Shown here one piece after another: positions 24,802 to 35,077 of a DNA stretch of 64,000 nt (position 1 is its first letter; each line of letters begins with the position of its first letter). The DNA is from Neptuniibacter sp. CAU 1671. Its GTDB lineage: Bacteria; Pseudomonadota; Gammaproteobacteria; Pseudomonadales; Balneatricaceae. The notes beneath the pieces were generated by a model. The model saw only the letters and a program-made list of their open reading frames with translations. It was not told the DNA's origin and made no database searches. A program made the translations under genes and the position numbers. The DNA lies in NCBI RefSeq assembly GCF_029222905.1, contig NZ_JARHUE010000003.1, positions 1 to 64,000 of the forward strand, given 5' to 3'.

Positions 24802-27507
24802 ATGCCAATCACATCAGGCCTGCGCTCTGGCCAGTCAGCCAAAGGCATTATCGCACGCAAGCTGGTGTTGTGGGCTGTCATTACAGGCCTTGTGACCTCG
24901 GTTATCGCGACGACCCTGCAGTTTGCATTTAACTATAACCACCGTTACAGCTATCTGGATGAACAGATGGAGGAGGTGGGTAATACCTTTTTGCCTACCT
25001 TAAGTAAAAGTATCTGGGCGTTTGACTTGCCGCAGGTCAGATTGCAGATGCAAACCCTGATTCAGCAGCCTTATATCACGTCCGCGGAATTGATCCTCGA
25101 TGATGGCAGTCCACCGGAGTCTTTTGGTCGGCAACTGGTGGATGAGCATGTGCTTGAACAGCGATTCCGGCTGGTACATGCAAAAAGTGACTTGGAAAAT
25201 ATTCAGCTCGGAACACTGGTTCTGCGTAAAGACTTCAGTGAGGAACGTTCTGCCCTGCTGGTGGATGGGGCCTATGGTTTCATCAATAACACCCTGATTA
25301 TCATTGTTATCGCTTTTTCTATTACCCAGATTTTCCAGTTTACGGTGACCCGGCGCCTTGGCAGCATGGCTGAGCAGTGGGGCAATATCTCAGAAGCAGA
25401 CCTCAGAGATACAGAAACGACCTATCAGGTGATGCAGTCACAGCCAAACAAACAGGGTGACCGCGATGAGCTTGATGTTCTGGAAAACGCGTTCAAAACC
25501 CTGTTCAAAACAGGTTCTGGCGCGCTGCATGATGCCGCTGAAAAAGAACAGGTGTTACTCGAGCTAAAGAAAAAAGCGGATGCGGCCAATACCGCTAAAA
25601 GTGAATTTCTGGCCAATATGAGTCATGAGATTCGTACCCCGATGAACGGTGTCATCGGCATCGCCGAACTGTTGCTGAAAACCGAACTTAATGAAAATCA
25701 GGCGCTACTGGTCCGGCAATTGAGCAGCAGCGCGACGGGGTTGTTGCAGATCATCAATGACATTCTCGACTTCTCAAAAATAGAAGCGGATCAGTTGTCC
25801 ATTGATCAGCAGGCGTTTGAGCTGGATGCGCTGATTAATGATGTTGCCCTCAACTTTACTGCGGTGACACAACAGAAAAGCATTGAGTTTATCTGCCCAG
25901 CCTCGGCGCCCTCGCAATTGACCGTCATGGGGGACAGTGGTCGTATTCGTCAGATTCTGGTCAATCTGATCGGCAATGCCGTCAAATTTACCGAACGGGG
26001 GGAGGTGTCGGTCCACTATCACTGTCTCAGACGCGAAGAGGATTGGGCGCAGATTCAGTTTTTGGTAAGAGATACCGGCGTAGGCATTCCCCTGGAGCAG
26101 CAGCAGACCCTGTTTGACCGCTTCACTCAGGCAGATAATTCGGTTACCCGCGCTTATGGTGGTACCGGTCTGGGGCTGGCGATCTGTAAAAAGCTGGTCG
26201 ATCTCATGGGTGGCACCATTGGTCTGGAAAGTGACAGATCAGGTTCCTGTTTCTGGTTCACGCTGCCGATGCAGGTTGTCAGGGAAGAGCTGCCACCTCA
26301 GCGACAGGGCCTGCCTCGGGTAGCGCTGCTGGACAGCAATGCGACCAGTCGTGCATTTATCACAGACACGCTGAGCTATTTTGGGGCTGAGGTGACGCAC
26401 TTGGAAGATCAGAACGATGCTATCTCTCAGTTGACAGCCATGACGACTGAAGCGGGGCCGGTTCAGGTCTGGATCGATCAGGCTGATGGAGCGCAACGGG
26501 CATCGGCACTGGCACGTGCGATCAAATCTGATGTTAATTTGTCCCATGTTGAGACCGTATTGATCAGTCGCGATCTGCTCAGTGATGTTGAGAATTATCC
26601 CGAGTTTGACCAACTCATTATCAGGCCGGTGCAGCCGATCCAGATTTTTATTGCCCTGACGCACGAGATCAGTGTGCTGAAACAGCAGCCGAAAGACTTG
26701 GTGAGTCTTGCTGGAGTGGAAGTGTTACTGGTTGAGGATAACCCCACCAATCTAATGGTGGCGAAGGGGATGCTCAGTCATCTTGGGGTGCGCTACCAGA
26801 CGGCCGAAAACGGGGCGGAGGCGCTGCAGAAACTGCGTCATTCGCTGTTTGATCTGGTGCTGATGGATTGTCAGATGCCGGTGATGGATGGGTATCAGGC
26901 GACTAAAGCGATCCGTTCGGGTCTGGGAGGATACAACAGAAATATACCGATCATTGCGATGACGGCAAACGCGTTGATCGGTGATCAGGATAAGTGCCTT
27001 GCCGCTGGCATGAATGACTATATGGCTAAACCCATTGTGCTGGACAAGCTCAGCCGGGTGCTCCGTAAGTGGAGTGGTCAGGTGGAAACCACAACCAAGC
27101 CAGATCAGGTGATACCTGAGCAACAGCGGGTGGCTGAAACTGATCAGGATGGCCAAGAGGCGCCGGTGTTTAATTATCAGATGATGCTGGATTTGTTGAT
27201 GGGTGACACGGATCTGGTGATACGGGTGGGTAACACTTTTCTGGAGAATCTGCCGCTGCTGATTGCCCAGATACAGGATGCTGCCAAACAGGAACAGCCA
27301 GACAAAGTCAGTGCCTATGCCCATAAACTTAAAGGGTCTGCGGATAATGTTGGTGGCGTTGCGCTGCGCAAAACTGCCTTTGCTCTGGAAACGGCGGCTA
27401 AGGACAACAACCTCCCGGAGATTGAACGTCTGGTGCATGACGTTGTAACGGACTATGCCCAGCTTGAACAGGTCTTACACGCAAAACTCAGTGAGATTCA
27501 GTCATGA
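24802..27507 (+). CDS. Hybrid sensor histidine kinase with Hpt domain
   Basis: 901 residues from the ATG at 24802, preceded by TAGGAG. Membrane segment (about 20-40), periplasmic sensor (about 41-160), second membrane segment (about 162-182), HisKA with H275 ([12 protein letters not shown]), HATPase (about 385-500, [13 protein letters not shown]), a first, atypical receiver (about 510-630) that lacks the usual Lys (IIRPVQP), a full receiver with D689 ([13 protein letters not shown]), and Hpt with H841 ([15 protein letters not shown]). Phosphate can thus be passed on to another receiver; the next gene, overlapping by 4 bases, encodes a receiver-GGDEF protein, the likely target. The signal sensed is unknown. 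Confidence 0.93.
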   Translation: MPITSGLRSGQSAKGIIARKLVLWAVITGLVTSVIATTLQFAFNYNHRYSYLDEQMEEVGNTFLPTLSKSIWAFDLPQVRLQMQTLIQQPYITSAELILDDGSPPESFGRQLVDEHVLEQRFRLVHAKSDLENIQLGTLVLRKDFSEERSALLVDGAYGFINNTLIIIVIAFSITQIFQFTVTRRLGSMAEQWGNISEADLRDTETTYQVMQSQPNKQGDRDELDVLENAFKTLFKTGSGALHDAAEKEQVLLELKKKADAANTAKSEFLANMSHEIRTPMNGVIGIAELLLKTELNENQALLVRQLSSSATGLLQIINDILDFSKIEADQLSIDQQAFELDALINDVALNFTAVTQQKSIEFICPASAPSQLTVMGDSGRIRQILVNLIGNAVKFTERGEVSVHYHCLRREEDWAQIQFLVRDTGVGIPLEQQQTLFDRFTQADNSVTRAYGGTGLGLAICKKLVDLMGGTIGLESDRSGSCFWFTLPMQVVREELPPQRQGLPRVALLDSNATSRAFITDTLSYFGAEVTHLEDQNDAISQLTAMTTEAGPVQVWIDQADGAQRASALARAIKSDVNLSHVETVLISRDLLSDVENYPEFDQLIIRPVQPIQIFIALTHEISVLKQQPKDLVSLAGVEVLLVEDNPTNLMVAKGMLSHLGVRYQTAENGAEALQKLRHSLFDLVLMDCQMPVMDGYQATKAIRSGLGGYNRNIPIIAMTANALIGDQDKCLAAGMNDYMAKPIVLDKLSRVLRKWSGQVETTTKPDQVIPEQQRVAETDQDGQEAPVFNYQMMLDLLMGDTDLVIRVGNTFLENLPLLIAQIQDAAKQEQPDKVSAYAHKLKGSADNVGGVALRKTAFALETAAKDNNLPEIERLVHDVVTDYAQLEQVLHAKLSEIQS

Positions 27508-28415
27508 AGGTTCTCGTCGCGGATGATGACCCAACCACCCGGGTGGTGTTGGTCAGTCTGGTTGAAAAATTAGGGCATGATGCGATTGAAGCGGCAGATG
27601 GACTTGCCGCCTGGGAGGCTTATTCAGCTATTGAAGGTCCCTGTCTGTTATTGCTGGACTGGGAGATGCCCGGAATGGATGGCATGCAACTCTGCGAGAA
27701 GGTCAAACAGTCTTCTCGCCTGAATCCGCCTTACTGTATTTTGATTACCGGTAAGAATCGTATTGAAGATCTTGTTGCCGGACTGAAAAGCGGTGCGGAT
27801 GATTACATTTGTAAGCCGTTTAACGTTACAGAACTGATGGCCCGGATGCAGGTGGCTGAGCGTACCCTGGGCTTGTTACATGAGCTGCACCAGATGCGTC
27901 AGGCCCTCAATTATCAGGCTACGCATGACGAGCTGACAGGGCTGCTGAACCGACGTGCTGTTATGCAGACCCTGATTCGGGAAGTGGAACGCAGTGAAAG
28001 GCTGGGACGCGCGTTTTATCTGGCGATTTGTGATCTGGATAATTTTAAACAGATAAACGATAACTACGGACATCATTCGGGGGATCTGGTACTGCAGGCG
28101 GTGGCCCGATATATGTTGGGTTTGTTGCGCAAATACGACATTGTCGGACGCTATGGTGGCGAGGAATTTCTGATCGCCATCAGCGAAGACCAGCACAACG
28201 CTGAACAGGTCTTTAAACGTTTACTTGAAGGGGTCGCTCAGCAATCGATTAGCTTGCCGAATGGGAAAAAACTGAATATCACCATGAGTATGGGTGTCAG
28301 TTGTGATGCCGGACAACTGACCGAGGCGCGTATTATGGAGATGCTGGTTGAGGCCGACCGCCGACTCTATAAGGCCAAGGCGGCCGGTAAAAATTGCCTT
28401 GTTATGGCTGACTAG
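27504..28415 (+). CDS. Response regulator with diguanylate cyclase (REC-GGDEF)
   Basis: 303 residues: receiver (1-120) with phospho-acceptor D52 ([12 protein letters not shown]) and a GGDEF domain (about 140-300) with the active motif GRYGGEEF and an intact inhibitory site RKYD five residues before it. It makes c-di-GMP when phosphorylated, by analogy with PleD/WspR-type proteins. Its ATG overlaps the kinase stop (ATGA), so the two form a signalling pair. Its 3' end overlaps the 3' end of the convergent binding-protein gene by 14 bases. Confidence 0.95.
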   Translation: MKVLVADDDPTTRVVLVSLVEKLGHDAIEAADGLAAWEAYSAIEGPCLLLLDWEMPGMDGMQLCEKVKQSSRLNPPYCILITGKNRIEDLVAGLKSGADDYICKPFNVTELMARMQVAERTLGLLHELHQMRQALNYQATHDELTGLLNRRAVMQTLIREVERSERLGRAFYLAICDLDNFKQINDNYGHHSGDLVLQAVARYMLGLLRKYDIVGRYGGEEFLIAISEDQHNAEQVFKRLLEGVAQQSISLPNGKKLNITMSMGVSCDAGQLTEARIMEMLVEADRRLYKAKAAGKNCLVMAD

Positions 28416-29319
28416 CCGCCCCGGCTGACTGTTCAAAAATGGCGGCCTTGTCATGTGCATAGCGTTCCCTGAGCTGCTCCGGTAGCCAGCGGGTATAGAC
28501 CGAGCTGATAAACGTCTGCACCTCAGGTTGTTTGATCAATCGGTTTATTTCAGCCAGCAGATCGTCATTCCAGCTACCCTTGCTGCAACCGACATGGACA
28601 ACAGACGCTTTGGGCTGGCCCTCAAGACCAATAAGATAGAGGGTTTGTTTCATCTCATAGTTGATGTTGTCAAAGAACGCTTCTTCCGGTCGGCCCAGAA
28701 AACCTTCAATACGGTTGGCGGCTAACAGACGGATCATCTGATCGTGGCCTGCACTGCCGCTTTTGAACTGAAAAATTGAATTCTGTAGCTGGCTTTCCTG
28801 TTTGATGATGCTGTCGACTTCAGCGGAATAGGAACGGCCCTGGGTGACCATGATATTAATCGGATGGCCACTGTGTGCTGCCAAATCAATATCCGTAATG
28901 TTGTCGGGACTCATCCCAAACTGTGCCAGTCCTTTTCCATTGGTGATCAGACCGTTGGCGTAGTTGATCATCACCGGATCACTGTACTCAATAAATTCTT
29001 CGCGTTCCGGTGTTTTCAGTAAGGCGACATGGCAAACGGGAATCTCATTGCGGGCGTTTGCCAGCATCCGCGCCAGCGTCATCTCTTCAGGCCGATGCTG
29101 ATACTCAGGGATTTTAGTGATGAAGTAATCAATCAACTGATCGCCAATACCCTGATTTTTATAGGGACCCTGGACAATAAAGTAGGGCGCAAAATCAGTA
29201 CGTGACCAGCTTACGGTGGGCAGTGTTTCCTCTGCCTGTGCAGTCGGCAACAGGCCAGCGACCAAGCTTGCCGCGACGATGCCGGATCGGATTAACTGCA
29301 CTGGCTTAAAACATAACAT
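28402..29319 (-). CDS. Periplasmic solute-binding protein, TIGR02285-like
   Basis: 305 residues from the ATG at 29319, preceded by TTGGAG and followed by a signal peptide (IVAASLVAGLLPTAQA). It has the two-domain fold of family 3 binding proteins (ARMLANARNEIPVCHVALLKTPERE, then a second lobe) and resembles the TIGR02285 group of unknown role. The next gene upstream encodes another family 3 protein; neither has a permease or ATPase nearby. The convergent kinase/GGDEF pair suggests a link to signalling. Confidence 0.85.
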   Translation of the reverse strand: MLCFKPVQLIRSGIVAASLVAGLLPTAQAEETLPTVSWSRTDFAPYFIVQGPYKNQGIGDQLIDYFITKIPEYQHRPEEMTLARMLANARNEIPVCHVALLKTPEREEFIEYSDPVMINYANGLITNGKGLAQFGMSPDNITDIDLAAHSGHPINIMVTQGRSYSAEVDSIIKQESQLQNSIFQFKSGSAGHDQMIRLLAANRIEGFLGRPEEAFFDNINYEMKQTLYLIGLEGQPKASVVHVGCSKGSWNDDLLAEINRLIKQPEVQTFISSVYTRWLPEQLRERYAHDKAAIFEQSAGAASQP

Positions 29320-29359
29320 AGTCAGATCTCCAACCTTCTGCTTTGATCGGGATTTACCC

Positions 29360-30163
29360 TTACTGCTTCGCAAATGTTTGCCAGTCAATCAGGCTTTGTT
29401 GCAGGGCTTTCTGCATAAATCCCTCAGCCAGCATCTCCTGTACGACCCGAGCTAACTGGCCGCGCAGTGTGCCGGTATTACAGTCTGAATGATGGGAGAT
29501 GGTGAGGTAGAGCCCTTCACTACTGATGGGAGGTTCAAGGGCTGTGACCTGCTCTGCTAAGCCAAGATCTGCCGCATAAGCCAGTCCCGGGTTTTTCTCA
29601 TAAAGTACAAAGTCTGTTCTGTCATGAATCAGCATTTTCAGTGCCTGTTCCAGGGAGGCTACATATTGCAGCTGCAGATTGGCTTTTGCATATTCATCAA
29701 ACGCCTGACCGAAACTGTTGTTGATCACCGTGGTCACCGACGGTTTGATCAGATCTTCCCGAGTCTTGTAGGGCAGTGGGCTACCTTTTTTTTGCCACAC
29801 CACACTGGTGGTGTTGAGAAAAGCGGGATACACATAATCCATATACTGAATGCGCGGGACGGTATAGAACGCACCGGCAATCAGGTCGATCTGTCCGGTT
29901 TTGAGCATCTCCTGTGCCCGCGCCCATGAGCCGACGTCGATCAGTTTAATACTGATATTTAAGCGTTTGGCTATTTCATCCATGATTGCCCGGTTGGCAC
30001 CCAGCAGTCCGTCCCCTTTGCCTTCGCGCCATAGGTAGGGAGGGTATTCTGAATTACCGGTAGCGGTTAGCTGAGTACAGATTTCTGTGGAGGCAGCGTG
30101 CGCCGACAGGGTTGTGAACATGAACAGGAGAGTAAATACGCTTGTTGTTAGAATTGTGCGCAT
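29360..30163 (-). CDS. Family 3 periplasmic amino-acid-type binding protein
   Basis: 267 residues with a signal peptide (TTSVFTLLFMFTTLSAHA). SBP_bac_3 features: GNSEYPPYLWREGKGDGLLGANRAI, AKRLNISIKLID, the GQIDLIAGAF strand and the second-lobe IHDRTDFVLYEK (longest quote kept short; key positions YPPY, DGLLG, DLIAG). It binds a small polar ligand, typically an amino acid. A half-matching FNR-like box (TTGAGCCAGATCAA) is at 30250-30263, 87 bases upstream. No transporter genes are near. It lies 40 bases upstream of the TIGR02285-like gene and is probably cotranscribed with it. Confidence 0.87.
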   Translation of the reverse strand: MRTILTTSVFTLLFMFTTLSAHAASTEICTQLTATGNSEYPPYLWREGKGDGLLGANRAIMDEIAKRLNISIKLIDVGSWARAQEMLKTGQIDLIAGAFYTVPRIQYMDYVYPAFLNTTSVVWQKKGSPLPYKTREDLIKPSVTTVINNSFGQAFDEYAKANLQLQYVASLEQALKMLIHDRTDFVLYEKNPGLAYAADLGLAEQVTALEPPISSEGLYLTISHHSDCNTGTLRGQLARVVQEMLAEGFMQKALQQSLIDWQTFAKQ

Positions 30164-30326
30164 CGGGTCGATTCCGGAAAAGTGACAGTAAAAAGCAGTC
30201 TAGACTGCTTCCAAGATAACAAGCCTAATTAATTTGGCCTACAAGTGGATTGAGCCAGATCAAGATCTAATTATTTCTGTGATGGTGCGGACTTAGGAAA
30301 AACAGGCTGTGAGGGGCGGTAAGATA

Positions 30327-30355
30327 ATCAGGAGAGGCCGGTGCACTCTCCTGAT
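30327..30355 (-). terminator. Hairpin after the EthD-family gene
   Basis: ATCAGGAGAG pairs with CTCTCCTGAT around a nine-base loop. It lies 24 bases past the stop at 30379. The run after it on the minus strand (TATCTTACC) is poor in T, so it may also serve as a transcript-end stabiliser. Confidence 0.55.
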
Positions 30356-30378
30356 CCGAGCTTGCTTGAGGGGAGGGG

Positions 30379-30690
30379 TTACAGTTTCACCTCGCTTATC
30401 TGAATGCTCGGCTGAATGTCAGTGTAGTTGGGTATGTCCCCCATAATCTCTTCAGCATGAGGCCCGAAACTGTTCTGAAAGTCTTCCACCGACTCAAAAT
30501 ACAGGTGGCCCATAGCGATATACGGTGCAGCACTGCCCGGTTCGCCGCCTGCAATACCGCCTTCAACAGCACTGCCTTTGAGTGTGGGGCCAAGCCGATC
30601 CTGTACCATTGGCATATGGTTGTTGCAGTAGTAATCCATATCGAATGGTTTGCCAGCCTCGTTGGCGTAAAGCACACTGACTTTGATCAT
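30379..30690 (-). CDS. EthD family protein (dimeric alpha/beta barrel)
   Basis: 103 residues with the EthD pattern: VSVLYANEAGKPFDMDYYCNNHMPM at the start (key features FDMDYY and HMPM), a Gly-rich middle, YIAMGHLYFESVEDFQNSFG and a C-terminal strand. The family folds as a ferredoxin-like dimer; some members assist in degradation of ethers or aromatics, many have unknown roles. Start follows GGAGAG. It stands alone between the binding-protein pair and the MFS gene. Confidence 0.85.
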   Translation of the reverse strand: MIKVSVLYANEAGKPFDMDYYCNNHMPMVQDRLGPTLKGSAVEGGIAGGEPGSAAPYIAMGHLYFESVEDFQNSFGPHAEEIMGDIPNYTDIQPSIQISEVKL

Positions 30691-30827
30691 GTTATCTCTC
30701 CATGTGATTTTTTAGATTTATAACTGAGCTATAACCGTGTTATCCGCTGCATCTTTTAAAGCTTGTGCTGTGGGTAACTGAACGTAGACAGTGTGTGACA
30801 GGCGCAAGTTCCAATGAGCGAGGCTGA

Positions 30828-32144
30828 TCAGCCTTCACTGATTTCCGGTAGACGGTAAATATAGACTGCTGCCAACAAAGCCAGAATGGAAAGCAGGAAT
30901 ACGATAGCAGCCGGTCCCAGCCAGTCACCGATTAAGCCGAGCAGACCACCCACTAACATCATCAGGCCGATAACCGTATTCGAGACAGCAGTATAGGCTG
31001 CACGTGTCTCGGTGTTGGCCATATCCATCAGATAAACCTTACGGCCCAGTCTGACACCGCCATGCATGATGCTGAGGATAAAGAAAATGACCGCCAGACC
31101 ATATTCATTGATCAACCAATGCCAGTCTGCCATAACTGCCGCGCTGGTGAACAAGCCGAGCAGTCCGGCGCCCCAGGCGGCCAGTATCATCACCTGACGG
31201 CTTGAACGGTCACTCATGTAACCCCAGAAGGGAGCTGACAGGCTTGAGGCTAGACCGTTGGCAATGATCAGTGTGCCCAGGCCCAAAAGCGTGCCGCCGG
31301 CACTGGCCTGGGCGATCAGAACATAGAATGGCGGTGCGAGGGCCACCGAGAGCAGCAGTGTGCGGCCGATAACAAACTGTCGGAAGGGTCGGTCTGTTTG
31401 CAGCAACTTCAGATGTTGCAAAGCAACCGTCAGGGCATTGCCGCCACCCTCGGTGGCGCCGGGTTGCTCCAGAATCTGATTGAAGGCAACCGCTGCGAAA
31501 AGCCAGAACAGACCGCCGGTAAACAGTAAACCGGCAAAGATAGCGAGTCCGGAATCGTTCAGGTTGATACCGCTGAGCCAGAGCCCTATGGCCAGCACGC
31601 TGATGCCAGCGAGACTTTCACTCCAGCCTGACAGCCGCCCCCGGCGACTTTTTGAAACGGTTTTGCCCAGCACGTCTTTGGCCGACACGGAGCAGATGCC
31701 CCGTGAGAGACTGAAAATAATCAGCATCGCTAATAACAGGGCTCCTGCAACAGGGCCTTCAAACTGCAGGGCAACGAAGCCCATGCCAAACAGACTCAGG
31801 GCCGAGAGTACTGAACCCAGAATCCAGATATGTTTACGGATCGCGCGTTTGCGCACCGCCGCGGCAACGGCCAGTTGCGGCAGTAGCACACCCGCTTCAC
31901 GGATCGGCACCACAAATCCGGTAAACAGTACCGGAACTCCCAGCATGCCAAACAGCCAGGGCAGAATCAGCTTGGCACTGGCCAGCTCATCGGCGATTTT
32001 GCCCATCAGGTTGGCGCACAGGTAGGCAAAAAAATTCCGTGGCTGGTCGTTACAGGCTGCTTCAGGAATATCTTTGCAGACCCTGGCGTCTTCATCACCA
32101 CAGATTCGGTTGTACAGGTCTTCGATGATAGGGCTGTGGGCCAT
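30828..32144 (-). CDS. MFS-family transporter
   Basis: 438 residues. A soluble start (about 1-55: IEDLYNRICGDEDARVCKDIPEA) precedes about 10 to 12 membrane segments with the MFS loop pattern SKSRRGRLSGWSES between halves and APFWGYMSDRSSRQVM in the second half. The Cys-containing N-terminal extension is characteristic of a subgroup of proteobacterial MFS proteins whose substrate I do not know. No strong ribosome-binding site is seen, but the start codon is the first ATG in the frame. Substrate unknown. Confidence 0.87.
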   Translation of the reverse strand: MAHSPIIEDLYNRICGDEDARVCKDIPEAACNDQPRNFFAYLCANLMGKIADELASAKLILPWLFGMLGVPVLFTGFVVPIREAGVLLPQLAVAAAVRKRAIRKHIWILGSVLSALSLFGMGFVALQFEGPVAGALLLAMLIIFSLSRGICSVSAKDVLGKTVSKSRRGRLSGWSESLAGISVLAIGLWLSGINLNDSGLAIFAGLLFTGGLFWLFAAVAFNQILEQPGATEGGGNALTVALQHLKLLQTDRPFRQFVIGRTLLLSVALAPPFYVLIAQASAGGTLLGLGTLIIANGLASSLSAPFWGYMSDRSSRQVMILAAWGAGLLGLFTSAAVMADWHWLINEYGLAVIFFILSIMHGGVRLGRKVYLMDMANTETRAAYTAVSNTVIGLMMLVGGLLGLIGDWLGPAAIVFLLSILALLAAVYIYRLPEISEG

Positions 32145-32235
32145 GGTCAGGTCAGGCTGGTGAAGTGGAGTCTCCAGCTTGGCGAAGTGAGATCAGGTTT
32201 GCAAGGTGGATGGACCCAAGCAGCGGATATTCAGG

Positions 32236-32265
32236 CAAAAAAATGGGCTCAATTTGAGCCCATCT
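32236..32265 (-). terminator. Intrinsic terminator of serA
   Basis: ATGGGCTCAA pairs with TTGAGCCCAT, followed on the minus strand by seven T. It lies about 20 bases past the serA stop. Confidence 0.92.
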
Positions 32266-32286
32266 TTACAAGCGCGTTGTCTGTGC

Positions 32287-33519
32287 TTAGAACAGACGAC
32301 GGCAGCGAACGGTACCTTTGATGTGCTTCAGGTTTTCCAGTGCAACATCGGAGTAGTCCGCGTCAACATCCAGGACCACGTAACCCACTTTTTCGTTGGT
32401 TTGCAGGTACTGACTGCTGATGTTGATGTTGTTCTGCGAAAACACGTTGTTGATCGCGGCCATAACGCCCGGGATGTTTTCGTGAACGTGCAGCAGACGG
32501 TGCACATTCGGATGTTCCGGCAGCGCAACTTCAGGGAAGTTAACAGAAGTAATAGAGGAGCCGTTATCGCTGTACTTGATCAGCTTCTCGGACACTTCGT
32601 AACCGATGTTTTCCTGTGCTTCCATGGTAGAACCACCCACGTGAGGTGTCAGGATAACATTGTCGAATTCGCGCAGTGGTGAGATGAACTCGTCATCGTT
32701 GGTACGCGGTTCAACCGGGAATACGTCAATCGCTGCACCATGGATGTGGCCGCTGCTCAGGGCTGCACACAGGGCATCAATATCTACCACAGTGCCGCGG
32801 GCTGCATTCAGGAAAATGCCGCCTTTTTTCATTTCGGCAAACTCTTCAGCGCCCATCATGTCTTTGGTGGCTGCGGTTTCAGGAACGTGCAGAGAAACGA
32901 TATCCGCAATGCGCAGCAGCTCTTTGAGTGAGCCGACCTGGGTTGCATTGCCCAGCGGCAGCTTGGTGACTACGTCATAGAAGTACACCTGCATGCCCAT
33001 CGCTTCGGCGATGACGCTTAGCTGAGAACCGATGCTGCCGTAGCCGACAATGCCCAGTTTTTTGCCACGAATCTCATAGGAGTTTTTAGCGGTCTTCTGC
33101 CATACGCCACGGTGTGCCTTGGCGTTCTTTTCTGCAACGCCACGCAGCAGCAGGATCGCTTCAGCAATGACCAGTTCGGCTACAGAGCGGGTATTGGAAT
33201 AAGGCGCGTTAAATACAGCAACACCACGAATGGTGGCCGCCGCCAGATCAACCTGGTTGGTACCGATACAGAAACAGCCTACTGCAACCAGTTTCTCTGC
33301 CGCTTCAAATACCGCTGAGGTCAGCTGAGTACGTGAGCGAATACCAATGAAATGGACATCCTTGACGCGCTCAATCAGTTCCTCTTCCGGCAGTGAACCG
33401 GTCAGGTATTCGATATTGTCGTAACCGTGCCGATTGAAGGTATCTACCGCGGACTGGTGTACGCCTTCCAGCAGCAGGATTTTGATTTTGCTCTTATCCA
33501 GAGAAGTGGCTTTGCTCAT
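32287..33519 (-). CDS. serA: D-3-phosphoglycerate dehydrogenase SerA
   Basis: 410 residues from the ATG at 33519, matching E. coli SerA in length and nearly throughout: LLEGVHQSAVDTF, HFIGIRSRTQLT, CFCIGTNQVDL, NAPYSNTRSVAELV, the NAD-binding LGIVGYGSIGSQ, the catalytic LTPHVGGST, and a C-terminal ACT domain (VHENIPGVMAAINNVF, NISSQYLQTNEKVGYVV). It catalyses the first step of serine synthesis, 3-phosphoglycerate to 3-phosphohydroxypyruvate, with feedback by serine through the ACT domain. An upstream in-frame start would add 21 residues without family support. Confidence 0.97.
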   Translation of the reverse strand: MSKATSLDKSKIKILLLEGVHQSAVDTFNRHGYDNIEYLTGSLPEEELIERVKDVHFIGIRSRTQLTSAVFEAAEKLVAVGCFCIGTNQVDLAAATIRGVAVFNAPYSNTRSVAELVIAEAILLLRGVAEKNAKAHRGVWQKTAKNSYEIRGKKLGIVGYGSIGSQLSVIAEAMGMQVYFYDVVTKLPLGNATQVGSLKELLRIADIVSLHVPETAATKDMMGAEEFAEMKKGGIFLNAARGTVVDIDALCAALSSGHIHGAAIDVFPVEPRTNDDEFISPLREFDNVILTPHVGGSTMEAQENIGYEVSEKLIKYSDNGSSITSVNFPEVALPEHPNVHRLLHVHENIPGVMAAINNVFSQNNINISSQYLQTNEKVGYVVLDVDADYSDVALENLKHIKGTVRCRRLF

Positions 33520-33729
33520 TTTGGTAACTCTTCGTTTGGGCCGCGTTGCGGGCAACAGTGGGCACCGGTGGTTAACTGGCAAAAATGAAAGGGCGCTATG
33601 TTAGCACAGGGCTGAATGAAAATGATCAATGCGCCGGGGATTCTGGGCGAAAAATATTCAACCTAAGTTGAATGATTTAGCAGCAGGGTTACGCAACCGC
33701 AACACTGCTGCCAGAGTAGGCTGCTAAGA

Positions 33730-34011
33730 TCAGCCGTAGATGCAGATATAAGCCGTGGCTTCTTTAACCTGCAGCTGGAAGGACTGATTAGCCGCGACTT
33801 TGAACTCGCTACCAGCAGGGAAGGATTCAAAGGTTTCGCTGCCCGGCAGTTTAACCAGCAGTTCACCGCTGGTGACTTTCATCAGCTCGTTTTCGCTGGT
33901 GCCAAATTCATAATCGCCCGCCGCCATTACACCGGCAGTTACACGGCCGTCGCGGTTTTCAAAGCCGATGGATTTGACCTTGCCATCGAAGTATTCATTG
34001 ATTTTCAGCAT
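33730..34011 (-). CDS. ppnP: Pyrimidine/purine nucleoside phosphorylase PpnP
   Basis: 93 residues, the standard length for this cupin-fold family (formerly DUF1255, YaiE). It aligns with E. coli PpnP at the start ([19 protein letters not shown]), the [16 protein letters not shown] stretch and the C-terminal [16 protein letters not shown]. The enzyme splits nucleosides with phosphate to give base and ribose-1-phosphate. Start follows GGAG. It stands between serA and a GGDEF gene, all on the minus strand. Confidence 0.95.
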   Translation of the reverse strand: MLKINEYFDGKVKSIGFENRDGRVTAGVMAAGDYEFGTSENELMKVTSGELLVKLPGSETFESFPAGSEFKVAANQSFQLQVKEATAYICIYG

Positions 34012-34076
34012 GGGGTATCTCCATAAAATGACGGCGCATCATAGAGGGAATCCACCAAATTGTCTAAGGGCGCTAC

Positions 34077-35033
34077 TTAAAGGTCGTTCTCATGGTGACG
34101 TGATTTTTCTGCGTACATCAACTGGTCGGCGCGAAGCACCGCATGCTCAAGCCCAAGCGAATGTTCACGCTGGGAAAAGCCGATTGAGGCGCTGATATTT
34201 TCCTGCTCCAGCTGGTGTGCAATTTTTTGCGCCAGGTGAGAGGCTGCGCAGCGATCACATTCAAATGCCAGTATGCCAAACTCATCCCCACCAATGCGGG
34301 CCACCAGGTCTGACTGGCGGACAGATATTTTGAGGATCTGTGCGGTGCGTTTGAGCAGGTCATCACCGGCATTGTGACCCGCCTCATCATTCAGTTCCTT
34401 CAGACCATCAATATCCAGTATCAAAACGGATACCGGGCTGCCAAAGCGTTTTGCGCGGGCTTCTTCCGCCTGCAACCGTTGCTCCCATGCCCGCCTGTTA
34501 CTGATTCCGGTGAGACTGTCGGTCATTGCGTGCTCCTGCATCTCGGCCAACTCATTTTGTTGCTGCAGGCTTTGCAGGTCATGTTCCAGTACCGTGGAGA
34601 GGAATTGCCCGAGTAGCGTCAGGGTTGGCAGGTGTTGAATGAGGTATTCAGGCTGTGGCTGGGTGGCGATGGCGCACAGGGTGCCAAACAGGGAGCCATC
34701 ACTGCGGTGCAGGGGGATGCCGATGTAAGCGCCTATTTCCAGGGTCTGATTGATTGGTGCGCTCTGATAGGCCGGTACGCCCATGGCATTAGGGGCTATG
34801 CTGGGGCCGTCGCCCTGAATCATCCGGGCGCAGAAGGAATCCTGCCAGTTCAACACAGAACCCTCTGTTATGCCGTAACCATGGTCTTCAATCTGCAGCA
34901 ATATCCAGTCATTGCCCTCTGTGCGGGTGGTCATCCACAAATCGAAGCCAAATTGCTGGTGCAGGTAGGCCAGCGTCGCCCGGCTGGCAGCTTCGAAGTC
35001 GGAAAAAGGGGCAATCAATGGCGTAATAGGCAT
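34077..35033 (-). CDS. GAF-GGDEF diguanylate cyclase
   Basis: 318 residues, no membrane segment. An N-terminal GAF domain (about 10-145: AYIGIPLHRSDGSLFGTLCAI) senses an unknown ligand. The GGDEF domain (about 165-315) has the active motif ARIGGDEF and an intact inhibitory RQSD site five residues before it. It is predicted to make c-di-GMP in the cytoplasm with product inhibition. It starts 44 bases from the convergent-oriented neighbour's end and is 65 bases upstream of ppnP on the same strand. Confidence 0.94.
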   Translation of the reverse strand: MPITPLIAPFSDFEAASRATLAYLHQQFGFDLWMTTRTEGNDWILLQIEDHGYGITEGSVLNWQDSFCARMIQGDGPSIAPNAMGVPAYQSAPINQTLEIGAYIGIPLHRSDGSLFGTLCAIATQPQPEYLIQHLPTLTLLGQFLSTVLEHDLQSLQQQNELAEMQEHAMTDSLTGISNRRAWEQRLQAEEARAKRFGSPVSVLILDIDGLKELNDEAGHNAGDDLLKRTAQILKISVRQSDLVARIGGDEFGILAFECDRCAASHLAQKIAHQLEQENISASIGFSQREHSLGLEHAVLRADQLMYAEKSRHHENDL

Positions 35034-35077
35034 GCGGGTTACCCTGCTGCAGATATTTCTTATTGTACGTTAATTTT

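Noticed and set aside
30250-30263. FNR-like site TTGAGCCAGATCAA upstream of the family 3 binding protein
   Set aside because: One half-site position differs and no promoter can be placed around it; noted in the gene entry but not called as a site.
30821-30834. Palindrome AGGCTGATCAGCCT over the stop codon of the MFS gene
   Set aside because: The loop would be too small for a stable hairpin and there is no T run, so I do not call a terminator.
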